64,000 bases of DNA, taken from Hordeum vulgare subsp. vulgare. Its lineage: Eukaryota; Streptophyta; Magnoliopsida; Poales; Poaceae. Shown piece by piece: positions 13,279-26,071 of the stretch (position 1 is the stretch's first letter; each line of letters begins with the position of its first letter). The position numbers and the translations under genes were made by a program. The DNA lies in contig NC_058518.1 of assembly GCF_904849725.1 (NCBI RefSeq), positions 390,711,581 to 390,775,580 on the forward strand. The letters are read 5' to 3'. The notes beneath the pieces are model-generated. The model did not search any database and was not told the origin of the DNA. It saw only the letters and a program-made list of their open reading frames with translations.

Positions 13279-16200
13279 TGATACGTCCATTTTGCATCAT
13301 GCTTTCATGTTGATATTTATCGCTTTTTGGGCTGTTATTACACTTCACGGTACAATACGTATGCCTTTTCTCTCTTATTTTGCAAGGTTTACATGAAGAG
13401 GGAGAATGGCAGTAGCTGGAATTCTGGCTGGAAAAAGGAGCAAGTTTGAGATACCTATTCTGCGCAACTCCAAAAGCCGTGAAAATCAACGAGGATTTTT
13501 TTTTTGGGATTTATAAAAAATACTGGGTCAAAGAAGTACCAGAGGGGCGCCAGCAGGAGGCCACAAGCCTGCTAGGTGCGGCCTCCCCCCTAGCCGCAGC
13601 TAGGGGGCTTGTGGGCTCCCACTTGGCCCTCTGGCCCCCCTCTTTTGCTCCAAGAAGGGTTTCGTTCTAGAAAAAAATCAAGAGGAGGATTTTTGAAGGA
13701 TTCGCCGCCGCCACGAGGCGGAACTTGAGCAGAACCAATCTAGAGCTCCGGCAGGACGATTCTGCCGGGGAAACTTCCCTCCCGGAGGGGGAAATCATCG
13801 CTATCGTCATCACCAACACTCCTCTCATCGGAGGGGACTCATCACCATCAACATCTTCATAAGCACCATCTCATCTCCAAACCCTAGTTCATCTCTTGTA
13901 ACCAATCTCCGTCTCGCGACTCCGATTGGTACTTGTAAGGTTGCTAGTAGTGTTAATTACTCTTTGTAGTTGATGCTAGTTAGATTACTTGGTGGAAGAT
14001 TATATGTTTAGATCCTTATTGCTATTCATTACCTCTCTGGTCATGAATATGATTATTCTTTGTGAGTAGTTACTTTTGTTCCTGAGGACATGGAATAAGT
14101 CATGCTATAAGTACTCATGTGAATTTAGTATTCGTTCGATAATTTGATGTGTTGTATGTTGTCTCTCCTCTAGTGGTGTTATGTGAACGTGTGATACGTC
14201 TCCAATGTATCTATAATTTTTGATGGTTTCATGCTATTATCTTGTCAAACTTTGGATGTTTTGCATGCCTTTTATTTATTTTTTCGGACTAACGTATTAA
14301 CTCAGTACCAAGTGCCAGTTCCTGTTTTTTCCATGTTTTTGACCCCTTCCAGAGGAGATTTTGAAATGGAGTCCAAACGGAAGAAAATCCCCGAAAAGAA
14401 TTTTTTTGGAACGGAAGAAGATCGAAGAACTTGGGAGCTAAGCCAGAAGAGCCCCTGGGGCCCCACAAGCCCCCACCCCACGGCCAGGGGGGCTGCGCCA
14501 TCCAGTCTTGTGGGCCTCCTGGAGGTCCCCTGACCTAGGTCTTTTGCCTATATAATACCAAAAATTCCCGAAAAAATCAGGAGATCATCGCAATCGCTTT
14601 TCCGCCGCCTCAAGCTTCTGTCTCCGCAAGATCCCATCTGGGGCTTCTCCATCAACACCATAACCTCTCCGATGACGCGTGAGTAGTTCACCATACGGGT
14701 CCATAGCTAGTAACTAGATGGCTTCTTCTCTCTCTTGGATCTTCAATATAAAGTTGTCCATGATCTTCATGGAGATCTATCCGATGTAATCTTCTTTTGC
14801 AGTGTGTTTGTCGATATCCGATGAATTGTGGATTTATGATCAGATTATCTATGAATCTTATTTGAGTTTCTTCTGGTCTCTCTTATGCATGATTTCATAT
14901 CCTTGTAATTCTCTTCGAGTTGTGGGTTTTGTCTGGCCAACTAGATCTATGATTCTTGCAATGGGAGAAGTGCTTAGTTTTGGGTTCATACCGTGTGGTG
15001 ACCTCACCCAGTGACAGAAGGGGTAGCGAGGCACGCATCATGTTGTTGCCATCAAGGGTAAAAAGATGGGGTTTTCATCATTGGTTTGAGATTATCCCTC
15101 TACATCATGTCATCTTGCTTAAAGCGTTACTCTGTTCGTCATGAACTCAATACACTAGATGCATGCTGGATAGCGGTCGATGTGTGGAGTAATAGTAGTA
15201 GATGCAGAAAGTATCCGTCTAGTTGTCTCGGACGTGATGCCTATATGTATGATCATTGCCTTAGATATCGCCATGACTTTGCGCGGTTCTTTCAATTGCT
15301 CGAAAGTAACTTGTTCACCCACCGTAATACTTTCTATTTTGAGGGAAGCCTCTAGTGAACACTATGGCCCCCAGGTACTACTCCACACCATATTTTCAGA
15401 CTTACACTTTTTACTTCGTTGCACTTTCCGCCTTCAGATCTCACTTTGCAAACAATCTTGAAGGGATTGACAACCCCTTTGAAGCGTTGGGTTCAAGCTT
15501 GTTTGTGTTTGCGCAGGTACTCTGGACTTGACGAGACCCTCCTTCTGGATCGATACCTTGGTTCTCAAACTGAGGGAAATACTTACTGCTCCTGTGCTGC
15601 ATCACCCTTTCCTCTCCAAGGGAACAACCAACGCAAGCCCAGCCTCTGTCAACGTGTCAACTTCTGGCGCTGTTGTCTGTGGGATAGCAACATCGACTAC
15701 ATAACACTTCACCATTATTTGGCCCTAGAGGAAGGCATTGGGAAGTAGTAAGTAGATGATGGGTTGCTAGAGTGACAGAAGCTTAAACCCTAGTTTATGC
15801 GTTGCTTCGTAAGGGGCTGATTTGGATCCACTAGTTTAATGCTATGGTTAGAGTTTGTCTTAATTCTTCTTTCGTAGTTGTGGATGCTTGCGGGAGGGGT
15901 TAATCATAAGTGGGATGCTAGTCCAAGTAAGGGTAGTACCCAAGCACCGGTCCACCCACATATCAAACTATCAAAGTAATGAACGCGATTCATATGAACA
16001 TGATGAAAACTAGCTTGACAGAAATTCTCATTTCTCCTCGGGAGCGTTTTACCTCCTATAAGAGTTTGTCCAGGCTTGTCCCTTGCTACAAAAGGGATTG
16101 GGCGACTTTCTGCATCGTTGTCACTTTTGTTACTTGCTACTTGTTGCGAATCATCTCACCACACAACTACTTGTTACCGATAATTTCAGTGCTTGCAGAT

Positions 16201-16307
16201 ATTACCTTGCTAAAAGCCACTTATCAGATCCTTCGGCTCCTCGTTGGGTTCGACACTCTTACTTATCGAAAGGACTACGATAGATCCCCTATACTTGTGG
16301 GTCATCA
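13279..16307 (+). repeat. 5' LTR of the Athila-like element, copy A (interrupted)
   Basis: It starts TGATACGTCCATTTTGC after TSD TCGGT (13274-13278) and ends ...GGGTCATCA at 16307. A foreign solo LTR occupies 14192-15689, leaving an own length of about 1.53 kb. A GC-rich imperfect hairpin with CCAGAGGGGC / GGCCCTCTGG outer arms lies at 13539-13634. Confidence 0.9.
14192..15689 (+). mobile_element. 1,498-bp solo LTR inside the Athila LTR, copy A
   Basis: It starts TGATACGTCTCCAATG and ends GTGGGATAGCA, the same ends as the complete element at 46418-54641. TSDs are ACGTG (14187-14191) and ACATC (15690-15694); copy B keeps ACGTC on the left, so the original site was ACGTC with later CpG-type changes. 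A TATA box (CTATATAATA) sits at 14548-14557. It has no internal region and so is a solo LTR. Confidence 0.9.
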
Positions 16308-16318
16308 AGACTCTTTTC

Positions 16319-16336
16319 TGGCGCCGTTGCCGGGGA
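16319..16336 (+). promoter_or_regulatory. Primer-binding site, Asp-tRNA type
   Basis: TGGCGCCGTTGCCGGGGA lies 11 bases after the LTR end. This is the reverse-transcription primer site typical of Athila elements. Confidence 0.92.
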
Positions 16337-16398
16337 GTGAAGCGCCTTTGGTAAGTGGAAATTGGTAAGGAAACATTTATAGAGTGTGCTAAAATTCA

Positions 16399-17499
16399 TT
16401 GTCACTTGTCACTACGGAAACTAATCCTTTGAGGGGCTTGTTCGGGGTATCTTCACCTCGAACGGAAGCACAAAGAGTTGCTCCTCAACCTGCTGCACCT
16501 ACTGAAAATATTTGCTATGAATTTCCTTCGGGTATGCTTGGGAAACTGCTGGCTAATCCTTTTACAGGAGATGGAACATCACATCGAGACATGCATCTAA
16601 TCTATGTAGATGAAGTTTGTGGTTTATTTAATCTTGCATGTTTGCCCGAGGATGAGGTCAAGTAGAAGGTCTTTCCCTTATCTTTGAGGGATAAGGCGTT
16701 GACATGGTATAGGATATGTGATGATACTGGATCATGGAACTACAATCAGTTGAAATTGGAATTTCATCAAAAGTTTTATCCTCTGCATCTAGTACATCGT
16801 GATCGGAATTATATTTATTATTTTGGGCCTCGTGACAGAGAAAGCATCGCTCAAGCTTGGGAGAGGCTTAAATCAATGCTATATTCATGCCCCAACCATG
16901 AGCTCTCGAGAGAAATTATCATTCAGAACTTCTATGCTCGGCTTTCTCATGATGATCGCAGCATACTTGACACTTCTTCTACCGGTTCTTTTATGAAGAG
17001 AGATATTGACTTCAAATGGAATTTATTGGAAAGAAATAAACGCAACTCTGAAGATTGGGAGCTTGATGAAGGTAAGGATTCAGGTATGAATTTCAAGTTT
17101 GATTGCGTTAAATCCTTTGTTGAAACAAATACTTTTTGTGATTTTAGCGCTAAGTATGGACTTGACTCTGAGATAGTAGCTTCATTGTGTGAATCATTTG
17201 CTGCTTATATTGATCTCCCCAAAGACAAGTGTATTAAATATCATCCTCCCTTAGAAGTCAATGTAGTTAAACCCAATCCAGTTGAAGAGAGATTCATTGC
17301 CTATAATGATCCTATTGTTCCGAGTGCTTACATTGAGAAACCACCTTTCCCTCTTAGGATAAAGGATCGTTCTAAAGCTTCAACTGTGATACGTAGAGGC
17401 TACATTAGAACACCTACACCCCCTTTAGAGCAATACTTGCTTGAGCATGAAAATGATATGCATATGGATGAAAGGGATGAAATATTGCCCAAAGGGTGA
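16399..17499 (+). pseudogene. gag: Athila-like gag, copy A, with protease deleted in frame
   Basis: The frame opens MSLVTTETNPLRG and has a TAG at 16663-16665 (copy B has AAG). It continues in the same frame with the gag core: FPLSLRDKALTWY, QKFYPLHLVHRD and the SIAQAWERLKSMLYSCPNH motif. At 17423/17424 it jumps from TPTPP directly to LEQYLLEHEND. Compared with copy B, 618 bp (34012-34629), including the whole aspartic protease, are missing, with a CCT microhomology. Since 618 is divisible by three the frame is kept and ends at the same TGA. Confidence 0.88.
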
Positions 17500-17521
17500 T
17501 CCTGTGTTCGAGCTTAAATAG

Positions 17522-20499
17522 TTGCCTGATACTCTTAAGTATGCTTATCTTGATGAAAAAGAGATATATCATGTCATAATTAGTGCTAGCCTCTCAGAGC
17601 ATGAAGAAAATAAGTTACTAAAAAGTCTGAGGAAGCACCGTGCTGCTATTGGATATACTCTTGATGATCTCAAGGGCATTAGTCCCACTCTATGCCAGCA
17701 CAAGATTAAAATTGATCCTGATTCCAAACCAGTTGTTGATCATCAACGGAGATTAAATCCTAAGATGAAAGAGTTAGTAAGAAAAGAAATACTAAAGCTC
17801 CTGGAAGCAGGTATTCTATCCTGTTGCTCATAGTGATTGGGTGAGTCCGGTGCATTGCGTCCCTAAGAAGGGAGGTATTACCGTTGTCCCCAATGATAAG
17901 GATGAATTGATCCCACAGAGGATTATTACTGGCTATAGGATGGTGATCGATTTTAGGAAATTGAATAAAGCCACTAGGAAAGATCATTACCCTTTGCCTT
18001 TTATTGACCAAATGTTGGAAAGACTGTATAAACACACACACTTCTGCTTTCTAGATGGTTATTCTGGTTTCTCCCAAATACCTGTTGCACAATCTGATCA
18101 GGAGAAAACCACTTTCACCTGCCCTTTTGGTACCTTTGCTTACAGACATATGCCTTTTGGCTTATCCATGCACCTGCTACCTTTCAAAGATGTATGATGG
18201 CTATATTCTCTGACTTTTGTGAAAAGATTGTTGAGCTTTTCATGGATGACTTCTCCGTTTACGGGTCTTCTTTCGATGATTGCCTCAACAACCTTGATCG
18301 ACTCTTGCAGAGATGTAAAGACACCAACCTTGTCTTGAATTGGGAGAAGTGCCACTTTATGGTTAATGAAGGCATCATCTTAGGACATAAAATTTCTGAA
18401 AGAGGTATTGAAGTCGATAAGGCTAAGGTTGATGCAATCGAGAAAATGCCATGCCCCGCAGATATAAAAGGGATAAGAAGTTTCCTTGGTCATGTTGGTT
18501 TCTATAGAAGGTTTGTTAAAGAATTCTCTAAGAATTCTAGGCCTCTTACCAATCTCTTGCAAAAGGATATTCCTTTTGTTTTTGACGATGAATGTGAGGA
18601 AGCCTTCGAAATACTTAAGAAGGCCTTGATAACTGCGCCTATTGTTCAACCACCTGATTGAAACCTACCTTTTAAAATCATGTGTGATGCTAGTGATTAT
18701 GCTGTTAGTGCTATTCTAGGACAAAGAGTTGATAAGAAGTTGAATGTTATTCACTATGCTAGTAAAACTCTAGACAGTGCCCAAAGAAACTACGCTACTA
18801 CGGAAAAGGAATTTTTAGTAGTCGTGTTTGCATGTGAAAAGTTCGGGTCTTACATAGTTGATTCTAAAGTCACTATTCACACTGATCACGCTTCTATTAA
18901 GTACCTCATGGAGAAGAAAGATGCTAAACCTAGACTTATCGGATGGGTTGCTTGCTACAAGAATTTGATTTGCACGTTGTCGACAGGAAGGGTGCTGATA
19001 ACCCCGTAGCAGATAACTTGTCTAGGTTGGAGAACGTTCTTGATGACCCACAACCTATTGATGATAGCTTTCCTGATGAGCAACTGAATGTCACCAATAC
19101 TTCCCATAGTACACCATGGTATGATGATTATGCAAACTATATCGTTGCCAAATATATACCACCTAGTTTCACATACGAGCAAAAGAAGAAATTCTTCTTT
19201 GATTTAAGACATTACTTCTGGGATGATCCTCACCTTTATAAGGAAGGAGTAGATGGTGTTATTAGACGTTGTGTACCTGAACATGCACAGGGATAGATCC
19301 TACAGAAGTGTCACTTCGAGGCCTACGGAGGACACCATGCGGGAGATAGAACTGCACACAAGGTATTGCAATCAGGTTTCTATTGGCACACTCTCTTCAA
19401 GGATGCCCGTAAGTTTGTCTTGTCTTGTGACGAATGTCAAAGAATAGGTAATATCGGTAAACGTCAGGAAATGCCTATGAATTATTCACTTGTCATTGAA
19501 CCATTTGATGTTTGGGGCTTTGATTATATGGGACCTTTTCCAAAATCCAACGGGTATACTCATATCCTAGTTGTTGTTGATTACGTCACTAAGTGGGTAG
19601 AAGCTATCCCAACTAGTAGTGCTGATCACAACACCTCTATCAGGATGCTTAAGGAAGTTATTTTCCCTTGATTTGGAGTCCCTAGATATCTAATGACCGA
19701 CGGTGGTTCACATTTCATTCATGGTGCTTTTCGTAAAACGCTTGCTAAGTATGATGTCAACCATATAATTGCATCTCCCTATCACCCTCAGTCCAGTGGT
19801 CAAGTAGAGCTAAGCAATAGAGAGATTAAACTAATTCTGCAAAAGACTGTCAATAGGTCTAGAAACAATTGGTCTAAGAAGCTCGATGATGCACTGTGGG
19901 CTTATAGAATTGCCTATAAGAATCCCATGGGCATGTCTCCGTACAAAATGGTTTACGGTAAAGCATGTCATTTACCTCTTGAGCTAGAGCATAAGGCTTA
20001 TTGGGCAATCCAAGAGCTCAACTTTGATTTCAAACTTGCTGGTGAGAAGAGGTTATTCGATATTAGCTCACTTGATGAATGGAGAACTCAGGCATATGAG
20101 AATGCCAAGTTGTTCAAAGAAAAGGTTAAGAGTAGGCATGATAAAAGGATACAAAAGCGTGAGTTCAATGTAGGTGATTATGTCTTGCTATATAATTCTC
20201 GTTTAAGATTTTTTGCAGGCAAGCTTCTCTCTAAATGGGAAGGTCCTTACATTGTTGAGGAAGTATATCGTTATGGTGCTATCAATATAAACAACACGAA
20301 AGGTAATTTTTCGAGAGTGGTAAATGGGAAGAGAATCAAGCATTATATCTCAGGTACTCCCATAAATGTTGAAAGAAATACTATCAATACCATAACTCCG
20401 GAGGAGTACATAAGGGATATTTATCAGCCTATTTCAGACTCCGAAAACGAAGAGGTATGTGATTCGGTAAGTAAACCGACTCCAAAAAAATTCCAGTAG
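17522..20499 (+). pseudogene. pol: Athila-like pol, copy A: RT, RNase H, integrase
   Basis: The RT starts with ISPTLCQHKIKIDPDSKP and includes FLDGYSGFSQI and the FMDDFSVYG active site near 18238-18262. The RNase H follows ([29 protein letters not shown]). The integrase has an apparently complete HHCC zinc finger (GHHAGD...CDECQ, about 19330-19440) and the DDE residues in GFDYMGPF, TDGGSHF and HPQSSGQVE. It ends at TAG 20497-20499. Damage: frameshifts near 17815, 18165 and 18950, and stops at 18659 (TGA), 19294 (TAG) and 19669 (TGA). This is the only copy of this integrase in the window; copy B lost it. Confidence 0.9.
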
Positions 20500-20783
20500 G
20501 ATTTTCCCTCCGTTTTGGAATTTTTGAGAAAATAGAAAATTTTAAAGCAGTCCGGAAAGCGCACGAGGAGGCGACAAGCCTGCCAGGCGCGGGCCACCCC
20601 CTGGCCGCGCCTGGGGGGCTTGTGGCCACCTCGTGTGCCTCCCGGACTCCGTTTTCTTGTGGAGTACTCCTTCTGGTCTGGAAAAATCATTATATATTAT
20701 CCCGTAAGGTCTGACCCTCGTATCACGCGAATTTCCTCTGTTTTCGTTTCGAGCCTGTTTTCTGCCACAGATTTAGAGCAAGG
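20500..20783 (+). other. Athila-like 3' region with GC-rich hairpin
   Basis: Non-coding sequence between pol and the downstream small ORF. At about 20560-20645 it has an imperfect GC-rich inverted repeat with GACAAGCCTG / GGCTTGTGG arms, like those in the LTRs of the window. A TATA-like TATATATTAT lies near 20690. Confidence 0.6.
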
Positions 20784-21175
20784 ATGCCGTCTCAGGAATC
20801 TGTCGGGGAGAACAATTTCTCTCAAGTCTATGAAGAAGTAGATGCTGATCTGAAAAGAGTGAAAGTCACGGAAGCCAAGGGCAAAACTAAGGACAAGAAT
20901 CAGGCGTGGGACAAATTACAATCTGTGTTCAACAAGGAAGAAGTTGAAGAAGTGGATTTCCTCCAACCCTACCTCCACCTATTGTCTCCATCCTTGATTG
21001 AACTTTTGAGGTTTTTGAAACAACTCGTGCTCGCAATACTGATCTCACTCGTGAAGTTGTTTTGCTGGACAAACATATCACAGATCTCCAAGGTATAAAT
21101 CAAAGATTGATGGCCCTCTTGGAATCAAAGGACAAAACGACTCCACCACCATCACCTCCAAAGGAAGACAACTAA
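20784..21175 (+). pseudogene. Small coiled-coil ORF downstream of Athila-like pol, frameshifted
   Basis: The frame opens MPSQESVGENNF and is rich in Glu and Lys, then shifts near 20960. The second frame, ending at TAA 21173-21175, reads TFEVFETTRARNTDLTREVV and continues as a leucine-heptad coiled coil with a Pro-rich end (TTPPPSPPKEDN). It occupies the position where Athila elements often carry an env-like or accessory ORF. No transmembrane segment is seen in the coiled-coil frame, so I do not call it env. Function unknown. Confidence 0.5.
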
Positions 21176-21188
21176 GCATGGGTATGGG

Positions 21189-21596
21189 TGATACGTCTCC
21201 ATCGTATCTACTTTTCCAAACTCTTTTGCCCTTGTTTTGGACTCTAATTTGCATGATTTGAATGGAACTAACCTAGACTGACACTGTTTTCAGCAGAATT
21301 GCCTTGGTGTTATTTTTGTGCAGAAATCAAAGTTCTCCAAACGTCCTGAAAATTTACGGGGAGCAGTTTTGGAAAATATCCGCGCCAAGTTCCACGCCAG
21401 TGGGCCACAAGCCCCTGCTCCGCCACCACCCCCCTGGTGGCGTTGGCAGGCTTATGGGGCCCACAGGCACCTGCCGCCCCCAACTCCAGTTCCATAAGTT
21501 GTCTTTCGTCCCGGAAAAAATGAAAAGAGAAGTTTTCGTCGCGTTTTCGATACGGAGGCGCCGCCACCTCCTGTTCGTCATCTGGAGGGCAGATCT
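21189..21596 (+). mobile_element. Left part of a Sabrina-like LTR, truncated by the duplication junction
   Basis: It starts TGATACGTCTCCATCG after ATGGG (21184-21188) and runs to CTGGAGGGCAGATC. The continuation is found at 42446-43929 in copy B, where 42446-42640 repeats 21411-21595 with a few changes. It resembles Triticeae Sabrina LTRs from memory. Confidence 0.8.
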
Positions 21597-22732
21597 GGGT
21601 TATGCAAAATATCCAAAAAGACATTAGGGGGAACCGACTTACGCTGTGACCTGAGTCGTGAAAGAGCAGCAATTGCTTCGTTGAGTCGAAGATCGATATG
21701 ATCAACCTGATAACCATGAAAATGACCCGCCACGTATGACACAGCGTGCCTGTAAGCCGCCATCAAAGGATCCCTGGAATCCCACGTTCCAGAGACTTGC
21801 TGTGCCACCAGATCCGAGTCGCCCACGCATCTGACTCAACTGAGGTTCATCTCTTTGGCGATTCTAAGCCCATGGAGCAAAGCTTCGTACTCTCCTGCAT
21901 TTTTTGTACATGGGAACATGAGTTGGAGGACATAGCAAAACTTGTCACCCTGAGGTGAAGTTAGTATCACGCTAGACCCCGAGCCTTCCAGCTGCCTAGA
22001 CCCGTCAAAATGGATAGTCCAATAGGTGTGATCAGGTCTATCTTCTGGGATTTGCAGCTCGGTCCAATCGTTGATGAAATCGACTAAGGCCTGAGACTTG
22101 ATGGCCGCGCGGGGCATATATTTCACGTGGTGAGGACCAAGTTCGATGGCCCACTTAGCAATTCGCCCGGTTGCTTCACGGTTTTGTATAATGTCGCCAA
22201 GCGGCGCAGAGCTGACTACCGTCATCGGGTGCTCCTGGAAGTAGTGCTTCAGTTTCCGACTCACCATGAAAATCCCAAAAACCAATTTCTGCCGGTGTGG
22301 ATAACAATGTTTGGAGAGTGTTAAGACTTCGCTGACAAAGTACACCGGTCTTTGGACCAGATACTCCTTTCCTTCTTCCTTCCGTTCGACAACCACTGCA
22401 ACGCTTACTGCCTTAGAGTTGGCAGCAATGTACAGGAGCATAGGCTCTTTGTCAGCAGGAGCGGCTAAAACGGGCGGCTCAACCAGTTGTGTCTTCAAGG
22501 CCTCAAAAGCTTCATCGGCCGCATCCGTCCACACAAACCGGTATGTTTTCTTGAGCAACTGATAAAGAGGGATACAATTCTCCCCAAGGCGACTTATGAA
22601 ACGGCTCAGAGCCGCAATACGACTCGCCAAGCGCTGAACTTGGTTGATATTGGCCGGCTTGCCAAGTGAAGTAATTGCCTTGATTTTGTCAGGGTTAGCC
22701 TCAATGCATCACTCTATCACCCAGAAGCCCAA
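21597..22732 (-). pseudogene. pol: Tat element pol, copy B: two RNase H domains, longest intact stretch
   Basis: A continuous 264-codon frame (22630-21836) covers the first RNase H, the linker and most of the second RNase H. It lacks the frameshift found in copy A. The second RNase H continues to 21597 after a TGA. Its last acidic motif reads NEAIAALS where copy A has NEAIDALS, so a likely catalytic Asp is lost only here. The C-terminal end and the integrase are absent, because the duplication junction cuts the gene at 21597. Confidence 0.87.
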
Positions 22733-25700
22733 TGTAGCGACCTGACTCAAAACGAGTCAAGCCTCTGTGTTTCTGTGCCATCCCTAGATTAGTATGCTGG
22801 CACAAACAGTACATCAATGCATATATCAAAGTGCAATCACATGTAAATAGCGTAAAACTGATATATACCTTAAATATTTCAGCGGAAGCAGTCAAGGGAG
22901 TGGAGTCCCAATAAACACCAACGGCAAGTTGAGTGTAGACAGTAACCCTGAATCGTACTCTTACTCGTCAAAGAAAAATATCTGCAACATAAGACGTTGC
23001 AGCCGTGTAGGTTAGCATATTGAATATGCCGGCAAGTCACATAAGAGAGGGGTGAAAAGTAATCATCAATACTATATGCATATATGGCAGGTGGTGTTGT
23101 AAGTTTTAGCGTAAAGCAAATTTTCTCCTACAACAAGAGAGGGGCTAAAAGCAAAATATTACTACGTTGTTGGTTGTTAATGAGATGGTTCCGCCAACCA
23201 GTTCTCATACCCATGTTGTCAATAATACCCACATCAATATTATTATTTGTGTTGAGAATTTCAGATAACTTCAGTTCCTTTGGCTCAAGTTGTCCATGAC
23301 CGTGGACACGGCTAATCGATTAGGTTTGAGTACTCTGCAGAGTTTTGCACACGTTCCCCACAAGATTTGATCGCCTTCGTGTATGTCCTCGCACTTCAGG
23401 GGGTTTGAAGACCGGATGATCAAAACATGGTCTTTCAACGGGTCCCTCTGAATCCCTGTCGGTGCCCATCCAATCCTACCGTTCTTCTACATCTGCTAGC
23501 ACCGCCTGTCCAGAGTCGCCGCGTTGTCCAACCAAGCCAGAGCCCATAATGACTTGTGGCTGTGCAGGTAAGCCTCGGGTCTTGAAAATATCCGTCCGTC
23601 TCTTTGAGCCTGGGTGAAGCTTTCCGCAAGATGTCATGGCCATCTCCAGCATCCCGGGTCATCCACTGGTTTCTCCAGGGAGCCGATCAACCGTCCTTCA
23701 CCCAGAGTTGCATTGCATCACGAGGTCTTGAAAAGTCTTGACTTAACCGGTCTTGGTTATTAAATTATTCTCGCATCACTCGTGATAAACTCTCAACCGG
23801 AATCCCGTCTACTCAAGCATAGCAATATGAAATTTGTCGTCCCGGGCCAAGTAACGGGGTTGTTGGGTGCCTACCACATGATACTACAATGTGTAACCAT
23901 AATTTCCAAGTACCTACTCAGCATGCAAATTGGGCATAGGATGGTAGAACTACGATGCATAAAACATAGGTGATACATGATCAAATGACTTGCCTGGTAT
24001 TACTTGATGAAGATAGTCGCTCTCAAAGTCCTGATAATTCTACTCGCCACACTCCGAGCAATCTATCGTAAACGAATAGCATTCAATAAACATTCATGCC
24101 AAAAAGGAAGAACCAAAAGAACATAAGAACAAAACATGTCTTTGTGCAAAATAACAATATACTAAGGTTTAATAAAAAATAGGTTCTAAGTGTGTTGTAA
24201 AGGAAAGGTGAAAGGGGTCAACTCTAAAGAGTCAAAGGATGATCAACTATCGCTATATAAGCTCGACTTGCATACACTATGGGAGATGATAAAAAATATT
24301 GGGAGAACAACATGAATGTTGTTTGACAAATAATATAAGGCATAAGAATTTATTTGTAGAAAGAATTTCTTGAAATGGAGCACTACAACGCAAGTTATAG
24401 AGAATTCAAGTATGAATAGAATTTGAATTCCATAAAGGTCAAAAGTATTTGATTTGGAGCATGGTTGTTATGAATAGGAAAGTACATAACACTAGTGTTT
24501 AGGGGCAAAAGAAATCAATGGAAAAGGTGCTACTGTTTGCAAGGTAAGATCAAATGAATGTTCGAATACAAATTTGAATCGCTCAAATTTGTAAGGTTCA
24601 AAGGTCGAAATTAATGATGTACTGGATACAGGAGATCAATATGAGCGTGTAGAAAAAAAGAATTACTAGATTTGAAATAGCGGATCAAAAGATACAAATA
24701 TTTGAATATAACATTGAATCGGCTTAGAACGATGTGAACACTGTTGGGCACTAATAGATAAATCTGATTTGATCAAAATTATAAGTTAAAAAGTTAAAAC
24801 TAATGATACAAACAGGAAGATTACTTTGATACGAATCCGACGCAATTGGATTCATCTAAAACGGAGCTACGGATAAAAAGATATGATCAAAAGAAGTTTG
24901 AATATGAATATGAACAAATTTCGAAATTTGAAAATTTCGAAAAGTTGATATGATAGGTTCACAGGATAGGTGGGATCAAGAACAAACTCTAGGCGTTGGT
25001 TTCATCTAATTCGGATAAACGAGTAAAAGGTTATGGCTATTTGAAAAATCAGGACCAACTGTTTTACGGAAGAAAAGTGCTATGTCTAAAAGAATTCTAG
25101 TACTAATGTGTAAATACGAAGACTAATTAATATATCTAATTAATCTACCGTATACTAGTGTAGGAATACTAGTCTAGAAATAATAAACTACGGGAGTATA
25201 AAAAAATAGGAAGAGAAATACCTTTAGAATGCAGAGTAAGAATTAATTCCAATGAGGAGACGACTTCGAGAAATCCCGCCGAAGAGAAAACAATATTTTT
25301 ATTTAATAAACTAGTCAAACCAAAATATTGATTTAACCCGGAATAGATGATTTTTTGGATGCTCCTATGGGTCTATATTTATAAGTGAAAGGGAGGTCTA
25401 AAGGTACATAGATAGACAATGTGGGACTAAACATATACGTAATGTAGGCAAACTAGAAAACAAAAAGAAGAAGTGCCGCATGGGCCATGGATTCGGCCAG
25501 CCCTGGTGAGTAGTACGGCCAGGCGCGGCCTTTTTTTTAAATTCCGGATGAACAGTGTCGTATTGAATAGTGTGTTTTTTTTTACGAACGAACAATTTTT
25601 TTTAAAACAAAGAAGAAAAACGTACAAATGAAAAAGAGAGAACATTTTATATAGACATATTATATATCAAAATTTTCAGAATAAATTTTTTCTAAAACAT

Positions 25701-26071
25701 GAACATATTTTCGAAAACAAATAAAATACTTTTTAAAAAAATTATTTTTTTGCAATAACTTTAAAATGAAAAGGAATTTGAATTTTAAATAAATTGTAAA
25801 TACTTAAAATTTGAATCAAGACATTGTCTCTGATTTTGGAGTGTCATTTTCCTCCTCTCGTTTGATTTTTTTTAATCAAAGGGTTTTGAAAATATTCAAA
25901 CTCAAAATTGAAAAGGGATTCAAAATAGAAAATTTTGGGAAAGTCATTTTATTCCCTCTCATTTTTTTGAGAAGTTTCAAATTCCACTCAAGTTTGAGTC
26001 ACTCAAACAAATAAACAATCAATCTAATAATTATATTAACATTCCAAAATTTATAATTTTGGGATGTTACA
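22733..26071 (-). mobile_element. 3.3-kb solo LTR, copy B, TSD CCCAA
   Basis: Same insertion as 6150-9481, copied by the duplication: same ends and same TSD (22728-22732 and 26072-26076). Differences from copy A are scattered substitutions and short indels in A/T runs, plus a few extra bases near 24055. No gene is seen. Confidence 0.87.

Larger units (their letters stand above)
5013..21596. repeat. Tandem segmental duplication, copy A (16,584 bp)
   Basis: Everything from 5013 to 21596 recurs in the same order and orientation from 21597. Corresponding points show a constant offset of 16,584 at the start, drifting through small indels to about 16,600 by the LTR at 13279/29879. Shared insertions with identical target sites (solo LTRs at 6150 and 14192, and the Athila-like element itself) show the duplication happened after all of them. 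By eye the copies differ by roughly 1%. Copy A holds the intact left half of the Sabrina-like LTR cut at 21596. Confidence 0.93.

Noticed and set aside
16319..16336. tRNA-like sequence TGGCGCCGTTGCCGGGGA
   Set aside because: It is only the primer complement next to an LTR; no tRNA cloverleaf surrounds it.
20784..21175. Envelope gene of the Athila-like element
   Set aside because: Position fits, but the better frame is a coiled coil with a Pro-rich tail and has no signal peptide or membrane segment. The hydrophobic stretch appears only after a frameshift.
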